NCBI GenBank assembly: GCA_005843805.1
Contig: SZXY01000024.1
Location: forward strand, 1 to 56,440
From: Chlorobium sp.
Lineage (GTDB): Bacteria; Bacteroidota; Chlorobiia; Chlorobiales; Chlorobiaceae
Direction of reading: 5' to 3'
DNA: 56,440 nucleotides
The position numbers and the translations under genes were made by a program. Numbering within the stretch: the first letter of the stretch is position 1; each line of letters begins with the position of its first letter. The notes under the pieces were generated by a model. It saw only the letters and a list, made by a program, of their open reading frames with translations, was not told the origin of the DNA and did not search any database. Of this stretch, positions 45,485-56,313 are shown piece after piece.

Positions 45485-46021
45485 ATGAAAGACCAGACAG
45501 TTGAAGCTACGGCGGAAGTGGTATCCGAGAGCGTTAATGACACCCTTGATCGCGACAAGCGTGTTGAAAGACATGCAAGAAATCACATTTTGACAGCAAT
45601 GGGGGTAGGACTTTTCCCGCTTCCGTTAATTGATATGGTAGCCTTGGTTGGTGTCCAGCTCGATATGATCAGGACGCTTGCAGGTGAGTATTCTATTCCA
45701 TTCAGAAAGGATATCGGCAAATCTGTCATCACGACCTTGCTGGGTGGTTTCATTCCTGTTGCCCTGGGAGGCTCACTTGCCAGTTTGATAAAATGTATTC
45801 CTTTAATTGGTCAGACTACGGGTGCCGTTACCATGCCGGTTATTTCCGGAGCCTCTACTTATGCTATTTACAAGGTATTTATACAGCATTTCGAGTCAGG
45901 CGGAACCTTTCTCGATCTCGATCCAGCCAAGGTTAAGTCCTATTTTGCCGAACAGTTCACAAAAGGCAAACAGGTGGCTGCGGATATAAAAGCAGAAGGA
46001 AGTGCTGGTTCATCAAACTGA
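45485..46021 (+). CDS. DUF697-like membrane-associated protein
   Basis: HILTAMGVGLFPLPLIDMVALVGVQLDMIRTLAGEY... pattern; RBS-like aaggag upstream of the start. Confidence 0.7.
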   Translation: MKDQTVEATAEVVSESVNDTLDRDKRVERHARNHILTAMGVGLFPLPLIDMVALVGVQLDMIRTLAGEYSIPFRKDIGKSVITTLLGGFIPVALGGSLASLIKCIPLIGQTTGAVTMPVISGASTYAIYKVFIQHFESGGTFLDLDPAKVKSYFAEQFTKGKQVAADIKAEGSAGSSN

Positions 46022-46050
46022 TGATCTCAACCCATAATTGAAGGCGATAG

Positions 46051-46093
46051 AATAACGCACATGAAGCCTTTGGCCTTTTTGTGCGTTATTTTA
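46051..46093 (+). terminator. Rho-independent terminator
   Basis: aataacgcac (46051-46060) / gtgcgttatt (46081-46090) followed by Ts. Confidence 0.65.
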
Positions 46094-46210
46094 GCACTGT
46101 GTTTCTGGAGTCACCTCTGTTACTCCAATGGCTATTATGACGTTACGGTGGCAGTACTGGTGATTTCAGTCTGATTATCAGCCGTGAACTTAATTGTACA
46201 AGGAAATACC

Positions 46211-46429
46211 ATGACGATTCTTCTTGTGTATCTTACGCTCTGTTTTCTCATTCCCTTTGTTGGAACGAACAGAAAATTTGGATACTGGGGGTATTTTTTC
46301 TGCTGTTTTTTTTTAACGCCACCAATAGGCGCTCTTCTTATCTTTGCATCTGATCCACGACAGAAGCCACTGGAAAAATGTCCAAAGTGTTCATGTTCCC
46401 TTTCTGATTCACCAACTCACAAGCATTAG
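46211..46429 (+). CDS. Small membrane protein with a C-terminal CxxCxC motif (unknown)
   Basis: MTILLVYLTLCFLIPFVGTNRKFGYWGYFFCCFFLTPPIGALLIFASDPRQKPLEKCPKCSCSLSD; hydrophobic segments then CPKCSC. Confidence 0.55.
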   Translation: MTILLVYLTLCFLIPFVGTNRKFGYWGYFFCCFFLTPPIGALLIFASDPRQKPLEKCPKCSCSLSDSPTHKH

Positions 46430-46657
46430 CAGAGAGATACAGTGCCCCTCCCGGATGAGCACTGAGCCATTTTCAGTTGCCTTTGGATATTTCCGGTAGC
46501 ACTAAAAGCTTTCCGTCAGCGTTTTATAATTGGCTGCAATGGTCAAAATATGGATCACTCCAGTCACCGTAGCCTGCCCTTTTATATGAAGATAAAAAGC
46601 GAGTGAAAGCTTTTTTTTCAAGGCCTTAACTTAACTCAACAGAACAGGAAAACCAGC

Positions 46658-47575
46658 ATGTCAGAACAAAATCCGAATCACTTCATTCCTCGTGTTGCAA
46701 TAGTAGTCTCACCGGTCAACAATGTCATGCAGGCATTCAGTGCGGTTACCGGTACATGGGTTTCGTTTTCCGGCACAGTTCAGGATAGTGGCGCCACGGT
46801 TTTGACGGGTACCAACGTCGGTCTTGTGGTTTCTCCAGTCAATAACGTCATGCAGGCATTCAGTGCACTGACGGGGACGTGGCAAAGTCTGAGCGCCACG
46901 ATTCAGGATACAGGCGCTGTCATTCGCGCTGCCGGAAACGTTGGGCTGGTGGTTTCACCAGTCAACAACGTCATGCAGGCATATAGTGCGGTTACCGGTA
47001 CCTGGGCTTCGCTCGCCGGTACAGTTCAGGACACTGGAGCTACAGTTCTTGTGGGAACCAATGTCGCATTGGTAGTCTCACCCGTCAATAATCTCATGCA
47101 TGCTTTCAGTGCGCTGACAGGGACGTGGCAAAGCCTGACGGCCACGATTCAGGATACGGGAGCCGTGATTCAGGCCGCAGGTAACGTAGGGTTGGTAGTC
47201 TCACCTGTCAACAATGTCATGCAGGCATATAGTGCGGTCACCGGCACCTGGGTTTCGCTCTCGGCCACAGTCCAGGACACTGGCGCCACTGTTCTGACGG
47301 GAACCAACGTTGCTCTTGTGGTCTCACCAGTCAATAATGTCATGCAGGCATTCAGTGCACTGACAGGTTCATGGCAGAGCCTGACGGCCACGATTCAGGA
47401 TACTGGTGCCGGCATTCAGGCCGCAGGTAACGTAGGGTTGGTGGTTTCTCCAGTCAACAACGTCATGCAGGCATTCAGTGCAATCACCGGTACATGGGCT
47501 TCGCTCTCCGCCACAGTCCAGGACAGTGGAGCGTCAATTCTGGTTGGAAACATTGCTGGTACCGACGCCGGATAA
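46658..47575 (+). CDS. Tandem-repeat protein, seven ~41-aa repeats (305 aa)
   Basis: Repeats of V(G/A)LVVSPVNNVMQAFSA(L/V)TGTWxSLxxT(I/V)QDTGAxxxxGN through the whole ORF; own start with upstream leader. Confidence 0.8.
   Translation: MSEQNPNHFIPRVAIVVSPVNNVMQAFSAVTGTWVSFSGTVQDSGATVLTGTNVGLVVSPVNNVMQAFSALTGTWQSLSATIQDTGAVIRAAGNVGLVVSPVNNVMQAYSAVTGTWASLAGTVQDTGATVLVGTNVALVVSPVNNLMHAFSALTGTWQSLTATIQDTGAVIQAAGNVGLVVSPVNNVMQAYSAVTGTWVSLSATVQDTGATVLTGTNVALVVSPVNNVMQAFSALTGSWQSLTATIQDTGAGIQAAGNVGLVVSPVNNVMQAFSAITGTWASLSATVQDSGASILVGNIAGTDAG
46694..47575 (+). repeat. 123-bp coding tandem repeat, alternating two subtypes (246-bp higher-order unit)
   Basis: Subtype 1 ends ...TVQDxGATVLxGTN, subtype 2 ends ...TIQDTGAxIxAAGN; order 1-2-1-2-1-2-1. 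Confidence 0.9.
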
Positions 47576-48128
47576 GCATTAAGGCAGTTGTTTTTCATTG
47601 CCGAATCCCGTTAGCGGGGGAGTAGCTTCGAATTTCAAAACCGTCTTTTGCTTGATAGCATGATCGGGATCTCAGCACCTTCTGACGAATTCACCTGCCA
47701 ATGGTGCGATCGCTCTTGCTTGCCAATGGCTTGCCCGACGAGGATGTTGGTGACCACGAGTAAGACATTTCGTTGATGGAACTGGCTGAGCGGGCAATTT
47801 TTGTATGTCCTGATGAAAAAAATGCAGCGTGAGGCTGGTCGGAGAGGATGGGTGTGCTTGACAGGGATGAAGTGTAAATTGCTTTCATTAATGCAAAAGT
47901 AACTGAGGCGGCTTTTCAAGTCAGACTTATTTATGTGTAAAGGTTTTTTTTTCGACTTGACCGGTTACTCTTCTCAGAGAACCGTCGAATTCCAACACAA
48001 GCCTTGGCGCTACCACCATGCAAATCCGGCTGCGATTATTTGCATGAGAACGCTTAAATTCCCTGAATTGTCAACGGGGGGAACGTCGAGCTCCGGCTCT
48101 TAACGGTATAACAAGAAGGCCATAACTT

Positions 48129-48941
48129 ATGAATGAACGTTTTTTTCTGAAGCTTCTTCTCGCACTTTTTTCGGGGCTTATTGTGGCTGAGCTGCTTGTT
48201 GTGGCGCTTTACGGGCTGCGGCTTGAGCTGATTCTGCTCTGTTTTATCATCGCGGTGGCTTTGACGGGCATTGTTATTGTGGCGCGGCTCCTGGTTCCTG
48301 AGCGTTCCGGCAGTGAGTCGGTTTCGATGCGGCGGGCGCGGGCGATGAGGGAAGAGAGTTTGCGGGACCGGTTTGGGGAGTATGCGGTTGACGAGGAGTT
48401 CCTTGACGGCAAGGGTGCCCGGCGTTCCAAAGTGAGTGTGGCGGAACCGTCCATGCCGAAGAGTTCTGGCGGAAGCAGTGATCTCAACAGAGGTGGAGCG
48501 GTTTCGCTGGAGAACTCTATCAGGGCTCATGCGGAGATGTATGGTGGCCTTCGGCAGTTGCTTATGATGATGGAAAAGATCGATGAAACTGCTTTTAGCC
48601 AGCTCAAGGCCAAGGCTGGGCTCGGGGGTGTTTCGAAGAGTGAGGTTATCTGCCAGATTCGCGCCATGGCGGCTGTAGAAGAGGGGGAGTGCTGTGAAAC
48701 TTTTAAAAGCTCGCTCGATGAGACAATCAAGGCGTTTTCCTGTGACCGGGAGAGTTTTGAGGATTATATCCGGCGGAGTATGACTACCGGTGGCGATCAA
48801 TCCTCTGGTGGTGATGAGGGTTTTTCGGTTGAGCTTGACAGTGCCGCGCTTTCCCAGGTTCCTGGCACCATGCCTGAGGACTTTTCCCATGATCCCAAAG
48901 CGGTGTTTTCGAAGCTGAAAAAATCGGGATTGAACTCATGA
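48129..48941 (+). CDS. Hypothetical membrane-anchored protein (270 aa)
   Basis: Two N-terminal TM helices (LLLALFSGLIVAELLVVALYG; LILLCFIIAVALTGIVIVARLL) then a charged cytoplasmic region; ATGA-type overlap with the downstream methyltransferase. Confidence 0.65.
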   Translation: MNERFFLKLLLALFSGLIVAELLVVALYGLRLELILLCFIIAVALTGIVIVARLLVPERSGSESVSMRRARAMREESLRDRFGEYAVDEEFLDGKGARRSKVSVAEPSMPKSSGGSSDLNRGGAVSLENSIRAHAEMYGGLRQLLMMMEKIDETAFSQLKAKAGLGGVSKSEVICQIRAMAAVEEGECCETFKSSLDETIKAFSCDRESFEDYIRRSMTTGGDQSSGGDEGFSVELDSAALSQVPGTMPEDFSHDPKAVFSKLKKSGLNS

Positions 48942-49741
48942 AGCCAGTTGAGACGCTTCCTTTGAGCAAAGCCAGGTTCCGTCATTATGTCAAGCTTCAT
49001 CAGAAAAAGTTTCGGGATCAGGAAGGGCTTTTTCTTGCCGAAGGGCTTCGAACTGTGAGGGAACTCTGTCTTAACTTGCCCAATGAGGAGATGCTTGTGG
49101 CTCTGCTTCTCGGGGAGAGTGAAACGATGGATGCCGGTTTTGTCAGGAGCCGAAAGGAAAAGCTCTTTTCACTCAGCGACAGGGAGTGTTCGGAACTTTC
49201 GCAAACTTCGACGTCGCAGGGCATTTTTGGTGTTTTTCGCAAACAGCGAGAGGGTGAAGCTGAGGCTGGCAGTGGAGTGTCGGGGAAGTCATTCATGGTG
49301 GCACTCGATGATGTTCAGGATCCGGGTAATGTGGGCACCATCCTGAGAACGGCTGTCTGGTTCGGGGCTGACGCCCTTATTTGCAGCGTCGGCACCGCCG
49401 ACCGATATAATGCCAAAGCGGTGCGCTCGTGTGCTGGCAGTATCTATGCTGTGCGTCATTACGGTGTTGAGCGTCTTGACCTTGAACTCCAGCGGCTGAA
49501 GGAGATTGGGTATTCCATTGTCGCCGCGTCGCTTGAGGGAAGGGATTTCAGGGAGTTTGACTTATGGCCGGAAAAGCTGGTGCTGGTGATCGGCAATGAA
49601 GCCAACGGTGTCAGTGAATCGGCAAGAGCACTGGCTGACCGGCTTGTCAGGATACCGCATGGCGGTAACCATGCGCGGGTTGAGTCGCTTAACGCGGCGG
49701 TCTCAGCCGCCATTCTGATGGATCGGCTGGTGCTGCAGTGA
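48938..49741 (+). CDS. SpoU/TrmH-family RNA 2'-O-ribose methyltransferase
   Basis: VALDDVQDPGNVGTILRTAVWFGADALI; LVLVIGNEANGVSES; IPHGGNHARVESLNAAVSAAILM. Confidence 0.92.
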   Translation: MKPVETLPLSKARFRHYVKLHQKKFRDQEGLFLAEGLRTVRELCLNLPNEEMLVALLLGESETMDAGFVRSRKEKLFSLSDRECSELSQTSTSQGIFGVFRKQREGEAEAGSGVSGKSFMVALDDVQDPGNVGTILRTAVWFGADALICSVGTADRYNAKAVRSCAGSIYAVRHYGVERLDLELQRLKEIGYSIVAASLEGRDFREFDLWPEKLVLVIGNEANGVSESARALADRLVRIPHGGNHARVESLNAAVSAAILMDRLVLQ

Positions 49742-49753
49742 TGGGCTGTGTCG

Positions 49754-50596
49754 TCAGACGAGCAGTACCGGGTAGTCGATGCTGTTGACAAGCTCGTGAA
49801 CGGACTCTTTTGGAATGTTCATCCGGTCACTGAGAACGAGCAGGCCGGAGTCGGCCATTCGGATGTAGCGTGCAAGTGTTTTTCCCTCTTTCAGCGGCAG
49901 GTGGTGGTATTCGATATCGGTGGCAGGAATCGCTGTCGTTGCCATTAGCTCGCGCTGCATCTCTTCTGCCTTTTCAGGGGTTTGACCGAGGATAAGCACA
50001 CTGAGCGGGATGCCGGGCTGCAGGAGGGCGAGCGCACTGTTGAGAGCCTGCTGTGATCCTTCTGATCCGTCGTAGAGTACCAGTACTGTCCCATCTTTGG
50101 CGGAGAAACCGGGTCGCATGAGCAAAAGCGGTTTTTTGCCTTCAGCCATAGCTTTTCTTGCTGTTGAGCCAAGTCCTTTTCGGCAGGTGGGCGATCGTCC
50201 ACTTCGACCGAGTACGAGCAGATCGGCTTCAAGCGCTGCAGCGATGACCTCTGCCGGAACCATCCCCCGCGAGACCCTGAAGGTGTATTCAACCATAAAC
50301 TCTCCGGCAATTCGCTGCAGGGCTTCCTCTGCTGCTCTTGCCTGCATTTTCAGGGAGCGTTCAAGCTGTAAAGTCTCTATTTTTTCAGGTTCCTGAGTGT
50401 AGACGCGAATTTCTCGGCTGAATGGCAGTTCCGCCATTCGCAGAAGATTGAGGTCTTCGACAAAAATTCCGGTAAGATCGGCATGCATCCGCCGGGCAAG
50501 TTCGGCTGCAGCCCTCAGCGAGGCTATGCTGTGCGGTGAACAGTCGAGAGCGACTGTGATGTGGCGGATCACCTTGTTGGTGTGTCGTTCCGGCAT
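49754..50596 (-). CDS. Universal stress protein, two tandem Usp domains
   Basis: HITVALDCSPHSIASLRAAAELARRMHADLTGIFVED; ADLLVLGRSGRS; second half VLVLYDGSEGSQQALNSALALL. Confidence 0.85.
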   Translation of the reverse strand: MPERHTNKVIRHITVALDCSPHSIASLRAAAELARRMHADLTGIFVEDLNLLRMAELPFSREIRVYTQEPEKIETLQLERSLKMQARAAEEALQRIAGEFMVEYTFRVSRGMVPAEVIAAALEADLLVLGRSGRSPTCRKGLGSTARKAMAEGKKPLLLMRPGFSAKDGTVLVLYDGSEGSQQALNSALALLQPGIPLSVLILGQTPEKAEEMQRELMATTAIPATDIEYHHLPLKEGKTLARYIRMADSGLLVLSDRMNIPKESVHELVNSIDYPVLLV

Positions 50597-50599
50597 GGG

Positions 50600-53023
50600 T
50601 TATTCCTCTTCGTCGTTTAAAGAGGCATTGAATTTTTTGAGTTTTTCAGCCATTTCGCCAAGGCGTGCCAGTGCCATGCCGTTGATGCTTTCGGAAGGGT
50701 AGTTGCCGTTTTCATCTGCAACACCAGCAGGAATGCCGGTCAGAATTTCGATCCCTTCATCGACATGGGTGACCGGATAGATCGCGAAAAGCCCGTTTCT
50801 CGACGCTTCAACCACCTCCTGACGAAGCATGAGATTATCGACATTGGATGCAGGGATAAGTACACCCTGTTTTCCGGAGAGTTCTCTTGCCTTGCAGAGA
50901 TCAAAAAATCCTTCGATTTTTTCGTTGACTCCTCCTATTGCCTGCACTTCGCCAAACTGGTTGACCGAGCCGGTGACAGCGAAGCATTGATGTATGGGAG
51001 CGCCAGAAAGTGCGGAGAGGAGGGCGTATAACTCGGCTGAAGATGCGCTGTCGCCCTCTATGCCGCTGTATGATTGTTCGAAGACCAGCGATGCGGAGAG
51101 TGAGAGTGGCTGGTCAATGGCAAAGCGGGCGCCGAGAAATCCCGAGAGAATCATCACTCCTTTTGAGTGGATAGGGCCCCCCATTTCAACTTCACGCTCA
51201 ATGTCAATTACCTCTCCTTTGCCGAGTCGAACTCTGGCCGTTATTCTTCCGGGATGACCGAAGCTTTGTCCACCGGGCGAGTATATGGCAAGGCCGTTGA
51301 TCTGGCCGATTTTTTCTGAGTCGGTATCGATAAGAATTGAGTTTTTCAGGGTTGCTTCCCTGATTTTTTCCTGGATTCTCGATGAGCGAACAGTTCTTGC
51401 GTCGATGGCGCGCTGGACATCTTCAGCCTGCACAATATCTTTTTTGGCTGAAACGGCATAGTATTCGGCCTCATGCACCAGGTCGCAGATGCTCTGCAGG
51501 TGCGCTGTGAGTTTTTTTGAGTCCCCCGAGAGACGGCTTCCGTGTTCGATAACCCTTGCGACGGCACCTCTGTCAAAGTGATGCAGGTTGTCTTTTTTTG
51601 CTATAGAGCTTATAATGCGGGCGTAGGCAAGCTTGCCGTCACTGTCGCCTGCAAGTTCGTCTTCAAAATCTGCAGCAACCTTGAAGAGTTCGCTGAAGTC
51701 AGGATCATAAACGCTGAGCAGATAGTAGAGGTGACGTTCTCCGAGCAGAATGACCTTGATGTCGAGCGGAATTGGCTCTGGTTCAAGCGAGACCGTGCTG
51801 ACAAGGCTGTAGAGCTGGGCCAGTGACTCAATGTGAATTTGCCGGGTGCGCAAGGCTTTTTTCAGCGCTTCGTAGGCAAGGGGTTCCATGAGCAGCCGTC
51901 TTGCATCGATGAGCAGATAGCCTCCGTTTGCGCGGTGCAGCGCTCCTTTCTTGATCAGGGTAAAGTCGGTGACCAGGGTGCCCATCTGCGAGATGTGCTC
52001 GATATCACCAACCAGGTTCTGGCATGCAGGTTTGTCTTCATAGACGACCGGAGCGCCTTTGGTTTTGCTGTTGTCGACAATGACGTTGACACGGTAGCGG
52101 TTAAACGAAGCTCCTCTGTGGGAAAATTTTCCGGGAGAGATTCCAAGCAACAGCTCTCTTGGATCAGGCTCTCTTTCAAGGAACTGGTCGAAATTTTCAA
52201 CAAGGTCACTTTCTACGCTCTCCAGATATGCCATCACCCCTTCCAGCAGTTCATAGCTTGTTTTGAGTTCACTAATCAGAGGTTTTACGGCAAAATTTGC
52301 GATGTTGCGGTTCAGCTCCTTGATCTTTTCCTGGGTTTCACGCTGCCATTTGGGGATTTGAGCCATAATGGACTGCATTGCCGTTTTCAGAATCTCTATT
52401 TCTTCTTCGATGCTGTCACGCTCTTTTTTTGAGAGCTGCATGAACTCTTCAGGCTTGATGACTTCACCCTGTTTTTGAGGGGCAAAGGCAAATCCGGCAG
52501 GTGTTCTGATGAGCGCTATCTGGCGTTCTGCCGCTTTTTTTTCAAGTTCTTCAATAGCTTCTGCCTGCTGTTCCTGGAACTTTTCCCGTATATCCTTTTC
52601 TTGTGCCTGGTACTCCTCACTGCTGAACGCTGCAGGCAGGACAGTAAAAAGTGCCTCGACAAGGTGTTCCATATTCCGGGAGAGGGTGCTGGCCTTTCCC
52701 GCCGGAAGTTTCAGTGCTTTTGGGTGACGCGGTTGTTCAAAGTTGTTGACATAGCACCAGTCGGAAGGTACCGCCGCATCGGGGGCTGTGTTGCCGAGAA
52801 AGTGCATTATAGCGGTTTGCTTGCCTGTGCCGTTGGGACCGAGAGCAAAAAGGTTGAACCCGTCGTGCCGTATTCCCATGCTGAAGGTTATGGCGTCGAA
52901 TGCCCTCTCCTGGCCCGTCGCTTTTATGGGGCCATCAAGCTCCGCTGTGGTGTCGAAGCTGAATCCTTCGGGGTTACAGGTTCTGTAGAGTTTTTCGGGA
53001 GCAAGCTTTGCGGGTAGTGCCAT
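50600..53023 (-). CDS. Lon-like ATP-dependent protease (AAA + S16 peptidase)
   Basis: [83 protein letters not shown] (Ser-Lys dyad context). Confidence 0.9.
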   Translation of the reverse strand: MALPAKLAPEKLYRTCNPEGFSFDTTAELDGPIKATGQERAFDAITFSMGIRHDGFNLFALGPNGTGKQTAIMHFLGNTAPDAAVPSDWCYVNNFEQPRHPKALKLPAGKASTLSRNMEHLVEALFTVLPAAFSSEEYQAQEKDIREKFQEQQAEAIEELEKKAAERQIALIRTPAGFAFAPQKQGEVIKPEEFMQLSKKERDSIEEEIEILKTAMQSIMAQIPKWQRETQEKIKELNRNIANFAVKPLISELKTSYELLEGVMAYLESVESDLVENFDQFLEREPDPRELLLGISPGKFSHRGASFNRYRVNVIVDNSKTKGAPVVYEDKPACQNLVGDIEHISQMGTLVTDFTLIKKGALHRANGGYLLIDARRLLMEPLAYEALKKALRTRQIHIESLAQLYSLVSTVSLEPEPIPLDIKVILLGERHLYYLLSVYDPDFSELFKVAADFEDELAGDSDGKLAYARIISSIAKKDNLHHFDRGAVARVIEHGSRLSGDSKKLTAHLQSICDLVHEAEYYAVSAKKDIVQAEDVQRAIDARTVRSSRIQEKIREATLKNSILIDTDSEKIGQINGLAIYSPGGQSFGHPGRITARVRLGKGEVIDIEREVEMGGPIHSKGVMILSGFLGARFAIDQPLSLSASLVFEQSYSGIEGDSASSAELYALLSALSGAPIHQCFAVTGSVNQFGEVQAIGGVNEKIEGFFDLCKARELSGKQGVLIPASNVDNLMLRQEVVEASRNGLFAIYPVTHVDEGIEILTGIPAGVADENGNYPSESINGMALARLGEMAEKLKKFNASLNDEEE

Positions 53024-53089
53024 AGTGATCGCTTCTTTGTAGGGTTGATCTCTTGCTGGTCGCTTTATCCTTCTTATACAATGTACAAA

Positions 53090-53124
53090 AACCCCCGCAA
53101 AACAATCTGAATGTTGCGGGGGTT
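53090..53124 (-). terminator. Rho-independent terminator for the TerC-family gene
   Basis: Perfect inverted repeat aacccccgcaa / ttgcgggggtt; on the minus strand followed by a T run (tttttgtaca). Confidence 0.75.
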
Positions 53125-53155
53125 AACGGAGGGGGATGAACCGGGCAGCTTTCGT

Positions 53156-53914
53156 TCAGGCGCTGTCGCCGTCAATATTCAGGGTTGAATGAAGATGTAC
53201 CGGCTTTATGGTTTTTTTGCGCAGGCGGATGTTCAGCATTTCAACCAAGACAGAAAATGCCATGGCAAAATAGATATACCCCTTGGGAATTTCAAACCCG
53301 GCCCCTTCGGCAAGCAGGGTGACTCCGACAAGGATAAGAAAGCTCAGGGCAAGCATTTTGATGGTCGGGTGCGCTTCGACGAAATCGCTGATTGATTTTG
53401 CGGCCAGCATCATGATGGCGATAGAGATCATGATGGCGATAATCATCACTTCGACATCTTTGGCCAGTCCGACAGCGGTAATGACAGAGTCAAGCGAAAA
53501 AACAATGTCAATAATGGCAATCTGCACCATGGTGATTGCAAAACTGCCTTTTGAGTTGTTTTTGATTGCCTCTTCATCGCCTTCAAGGCTCTGGTGGATT
53601 TCATGGGTGCTTTTTGCAAGCAGAAAGAGCCCTCCGCCAATAAGGATGAGGTCGCGTCCAGAAACAGCGTGATCAAGCAAGGTGAAGAGTCCGGCTGTAA
53701 GTCCCATGACCCAGGTTATCGAGAGCAGGAGGGCTATGCGGGTCATCATGGCAAGTCCCAGACCAATAACCCGTCCCCTGCTGCGCTGCTCTTCCGGCAG
53801 CCGTCCCACAATAATCGAGATAAAAATAATATTGTCGATACCGAGAACAATTTCCAGAGCTGTTAATGTTGCAAGCGCAATCCAGGCTTCAGGCTGTGTG
53901 ATCCATTCCATCAT
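53156..53914 (-). CDS. TerC-family integral membrane protein
   Basis: LTALEIVLGIDNIIFISIIVGRLP; AIIDIVFSLDSVITAVGLAKDVEVMIIAIMISI; conserved D residues in TM segments. Confidence 0.9.
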   Translation of the reverse strand: MMEWITQPEAWIALATLTALEIVLGIDNIIFISIIVGRLPEEQRSRGRVIGLGLAMMTRIALLLSITWVMGLTAGLFTLLDHAVSGRDLILIGGGLFLLAKSTHEIHQSLEGDEEAIKNNSKGSFAITMVQIAIIDIVFSLDSVITAVGLAKDVEVMIIAIMISIAIMMLAAKSISDFVEAHPTIKMLALSFLILVGVTLLAEGAGFEIPKGYIYFAMAFSVLVEMLNIRLRKKTIKPVHLHSTLNIDGDSA

Positions 53915-54096
53915 TGGTGAAAAAGGGTATAGTTTTTCTATATAAGGCTCGACTCATGAGGGTAATGTACTGAACAGATTCTGCCCTGCAAAAAAACCGA
54001 AGCCGTGTGGGTGGCGGGGTTACGGCAGCAGGTGATTTTTCGTTACATTGCAAAGCGGTAAAGGTTTGCTGATAATGTGTTTATACCACCCTTGCC

Positions 54097-55485
54097 ATGC
54101 AGAAAGATGAGATTTTACCTCTTTTGGCGCTATTGAGAGAGTCGTTTGAACGTGGTCTTACCCGTGACCACTCATGGAGGCGTTCCCGGTTGCAGGCCCT
54201 TGAAGCTTTTCTCGTTGAACGCGAAGAGGAGATTGCCACAGCGGTGCATGATGATTTTCGTAAATCCAGAGCTGAAACTTTCTTGACGGAAACGGGATAT
54301 CTTCGTTCTGAAATCCGGTTTGCCCTTAAGCATCTTGGATCATGGATGAAGCCCCGCCGGGTTTCCATTCCGCTCATCTACCAGCCGGGAGATGGCTGGT
54401 ACGCCAGTGAACCCTATGGCGTTGTCCTTATTATCGGAGCGTGGAATTACCCTCTGCAACTTTGTCTTGCCCCCCTTATCAGTGCTATCGCAGCCGGTAA
54501 CTGTGCGGTTGTCAAACCTTCGGAACAAGCTCCCCATACCTCTGCACTTCTTGCGGAAGGATTGTCTCACTATCTTGACAGGAATGCAATTGCGGTGATC
54601 GAGGGTGGGGTTGACGTGAGTCGAACCCTTCTTGAGGAGCGTTTCGACTATATTTTTTTTACCGGAAGCCGGGCGACAGGTTGCGAGGTAATGCATGCCG
54701 CAGCACGGCATCTGACCCCTTTGACGCTTGAACTCGGGGGCAAATGTCCCTGTATTGTCGATCTGGAGGGTGACGTGCGTGTGGCAGCCCGCCGGATTGT
54801 GTGGGCCAAGTTTTTAAATGGTGGCCAGACCTGTGTAGCGCCCGATTATGTTCTGGTACACAGGAAGAGAGAGCAGGAGCTGATCGGGTATATGCAGCAA
54901 GCAATTACCTGCTTTTATGGTGACGATCCCCGTCTGAGTCCCGATTATCCCCGCATTGTCAATGACCATAATTTCATGCGTCTTGAAGGGATTCTTGCCG
55001 ACTCATCGTTCAGGAAAGGAGGAAAAACCGATCCTGGTGAGCGTTATATTGCGCCGACAATTCTTCATGACGTGACGCTGGATTCGGTAATAATGCAGTC
55101 GGAGATTTTCGGTCCCCTTTTGCCGGTCATTGCCTATGAGGATCTTGATGAAGTGTTCGATACTCTGCGCAAAGGGAACGAACCCCTTGCACTCTATCTT
55201 TTTTCTTCTGACAGAAATGTGCAGGAGAGGGTCGTGCGTCAAACCCGTTCAGGTGGTGTGTGTATCAATGACCTGCTCTTTCATGCAGCCATTCACTCTC
55301 TCCCTTTTGGGGGGCTTGGCAGCAGTGGCTTTGGCGCGTATCATGGCAGGGCGGGGTTTGAGACCTTTTCTTTTCAGCGGAGCGTTCTGCGCCGTTCACT
55401 CTGTCCTGATCCTGATTTGCGCTATCCGCCTTATGGCAAGAAAAAGCTCAGCATCCTCAAACGCCTTGTAACTCTTTTTCATTAA
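54097..55485 (+). CDS. Aldehyde dehydrogenase, class 3 / fatty aldehyde type
   Basis: EPYGVVLIIGAWNYPLQLCLAPL; LELGGKCPCIVD; FLNGGQTCVAPDYVLV (catalytic Cys); LPFGGLGSSGFGAYHG. Confidence 0.92.
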   Translation: MQKDEILPLLALLRESFERGLTRDHSWRRSRLQALEAFLVEREEEIATAVHDDFRKSRAETFLTETGYLRSEIRFALKHLGSWMKPRRVSIPLIYQPGDGWYASEPYGVVLIIGAWNYPLQLCLAPLISAIAAGNCAVVKPSEQAPHTSALLAEGLSHYLDRNAIAVIEGGVDVSRTLLEERFDYIFFTGSRATGCEVMHAAARHLTPLTLELGGKCPCIVDLEGDVRVAARRIVWAKFLNGGQTCVAPDYVLVHRKREQELIGYMQQAITCFYGDDPRLSPDYPRIVNDHNFMRLEGILADSSFRKGGKTDPGERYIAPTILHDVTLDSVIMQSEIFGPLLPVIAYEDLDEVFDTLRKGNEPLALYLFSSDRNVQERVVRQTRSGGVCINDLLFHAAIHSLPFGGLGSSGFGAYHGRAGFETFSFQRSVLRRSLCPDPDLRYPPYGKKKLSILKRLVTLFH

Positions 55486-55524
55486 CCGCTGAACGTCGTC
55501 CGGAACGTGTAACGCCAAAAAATC

Positions 55525-56313
55525 ATGAATAATAGAGATATCCAGAAAACAGGTCTCGGGCTCGGAGGCGGAGCAGTGCTTGGTGCTGCCCATGTAGGAG
55601 TGCTCAGGGCACTGGCTGAACTGCATATTCCTGTTGCCATGGTGAGCGGTACCAGTATCGGTGCCTTTATTGCTTCTCTGTACGCTTTCGGCAAAAGCTG
55701 GCAGGAGATTCGCGATATTTCGTTTGATCTCGACTGGCTCGACATGTCTGGTCTTGCGCTTTCGCAGTACGGGCTTTTATCGAACAGGAAATTCGGAGGC
55801 ATTGTCACCGAACTCCTCGGACAGCGAGATATTCGGGATGCCCTGATACCTCTTTCAATGGTTGCTACCGACATCGGCAGCGGCAAAAAAGTGGTTTTTA
55901 CTGAAGGGGATGTAGCCTCGGCAGTGATGGCAAGCAGTTGTATTCCTGGTATTTTCCGGCCAGTGGAGTTTGAGGGTGCGTTGCTTGTCGATGGGGTGCT
56001 TATGGAAAATGTTCCAGTTGCTCCGCTACTCGAAAGCGGTGCGGACTCGGTCATCTGTGTTGATCTTCTGGCCCACCATGCGTTCAGAAAGCCCGACAAT
56101 ATTATCGGACTTCTGCTCAATGCCTTTTACAGTACCATCACCAATACAACAGCCCTGCAGACAGGGGTGGCCGATTTGTGTATTTCACCCGATCTGTCGG
56201 GATTTAACCTGATCGGTACCGGTAATATTCCGGATATTATGGAGGCTGGCTATCAGGCGGCACTGCCCGCACTTAAAGCATGGCTGGAAGGAAAGCGGCC
56301 TGCTCTGCCATAA
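55525..56313 (+). CDS. Patatin-like phospholipase / RssA-type hydrolase
   Basis: [37 protein letters not shown] (GxSxG); [13 protein letters not shown] (DG). Confidence 0.9.
   Translation: MNNRDIQKTGLGLGGGAVLGAAHVGVLRALAELHIPVAMVSGTSIGAFIASLYAFGKSWQEIRDISFDLDWLDMSGLALSQYGLLSNRKFGGIVTELLGQRDIRDALIPLSMVATDIGSGKKVVFTEGDVASAVMASSCIPGIFRPVEFEGALLVDGVLMENVPVAPLLESGADSVICVDLLAHHAFRKPDNIIGLLLNAFYSTITNTTALQTGVADLCISPDLSGFNLIGTGNIPDIMEAGYQAALPALKAWLEGKRPALP

Noticed and set aside
46694-47575. Regularly spaced direct repeats as a possible CRISPR array
   Set aside because: The repeats are 123 bp, contiguous, in frame and translate into a constant protein motif; there are no unique spacers.
48054-48890. 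278-aa minus-strand ORF
   Set aside because: Antisense to the 270-aa plus-strand gene, which has two clear TM helices and an ATGA-type junction with the SpoU gene; the minus ORF is low-complexity, His/Arg/Pro-rich.
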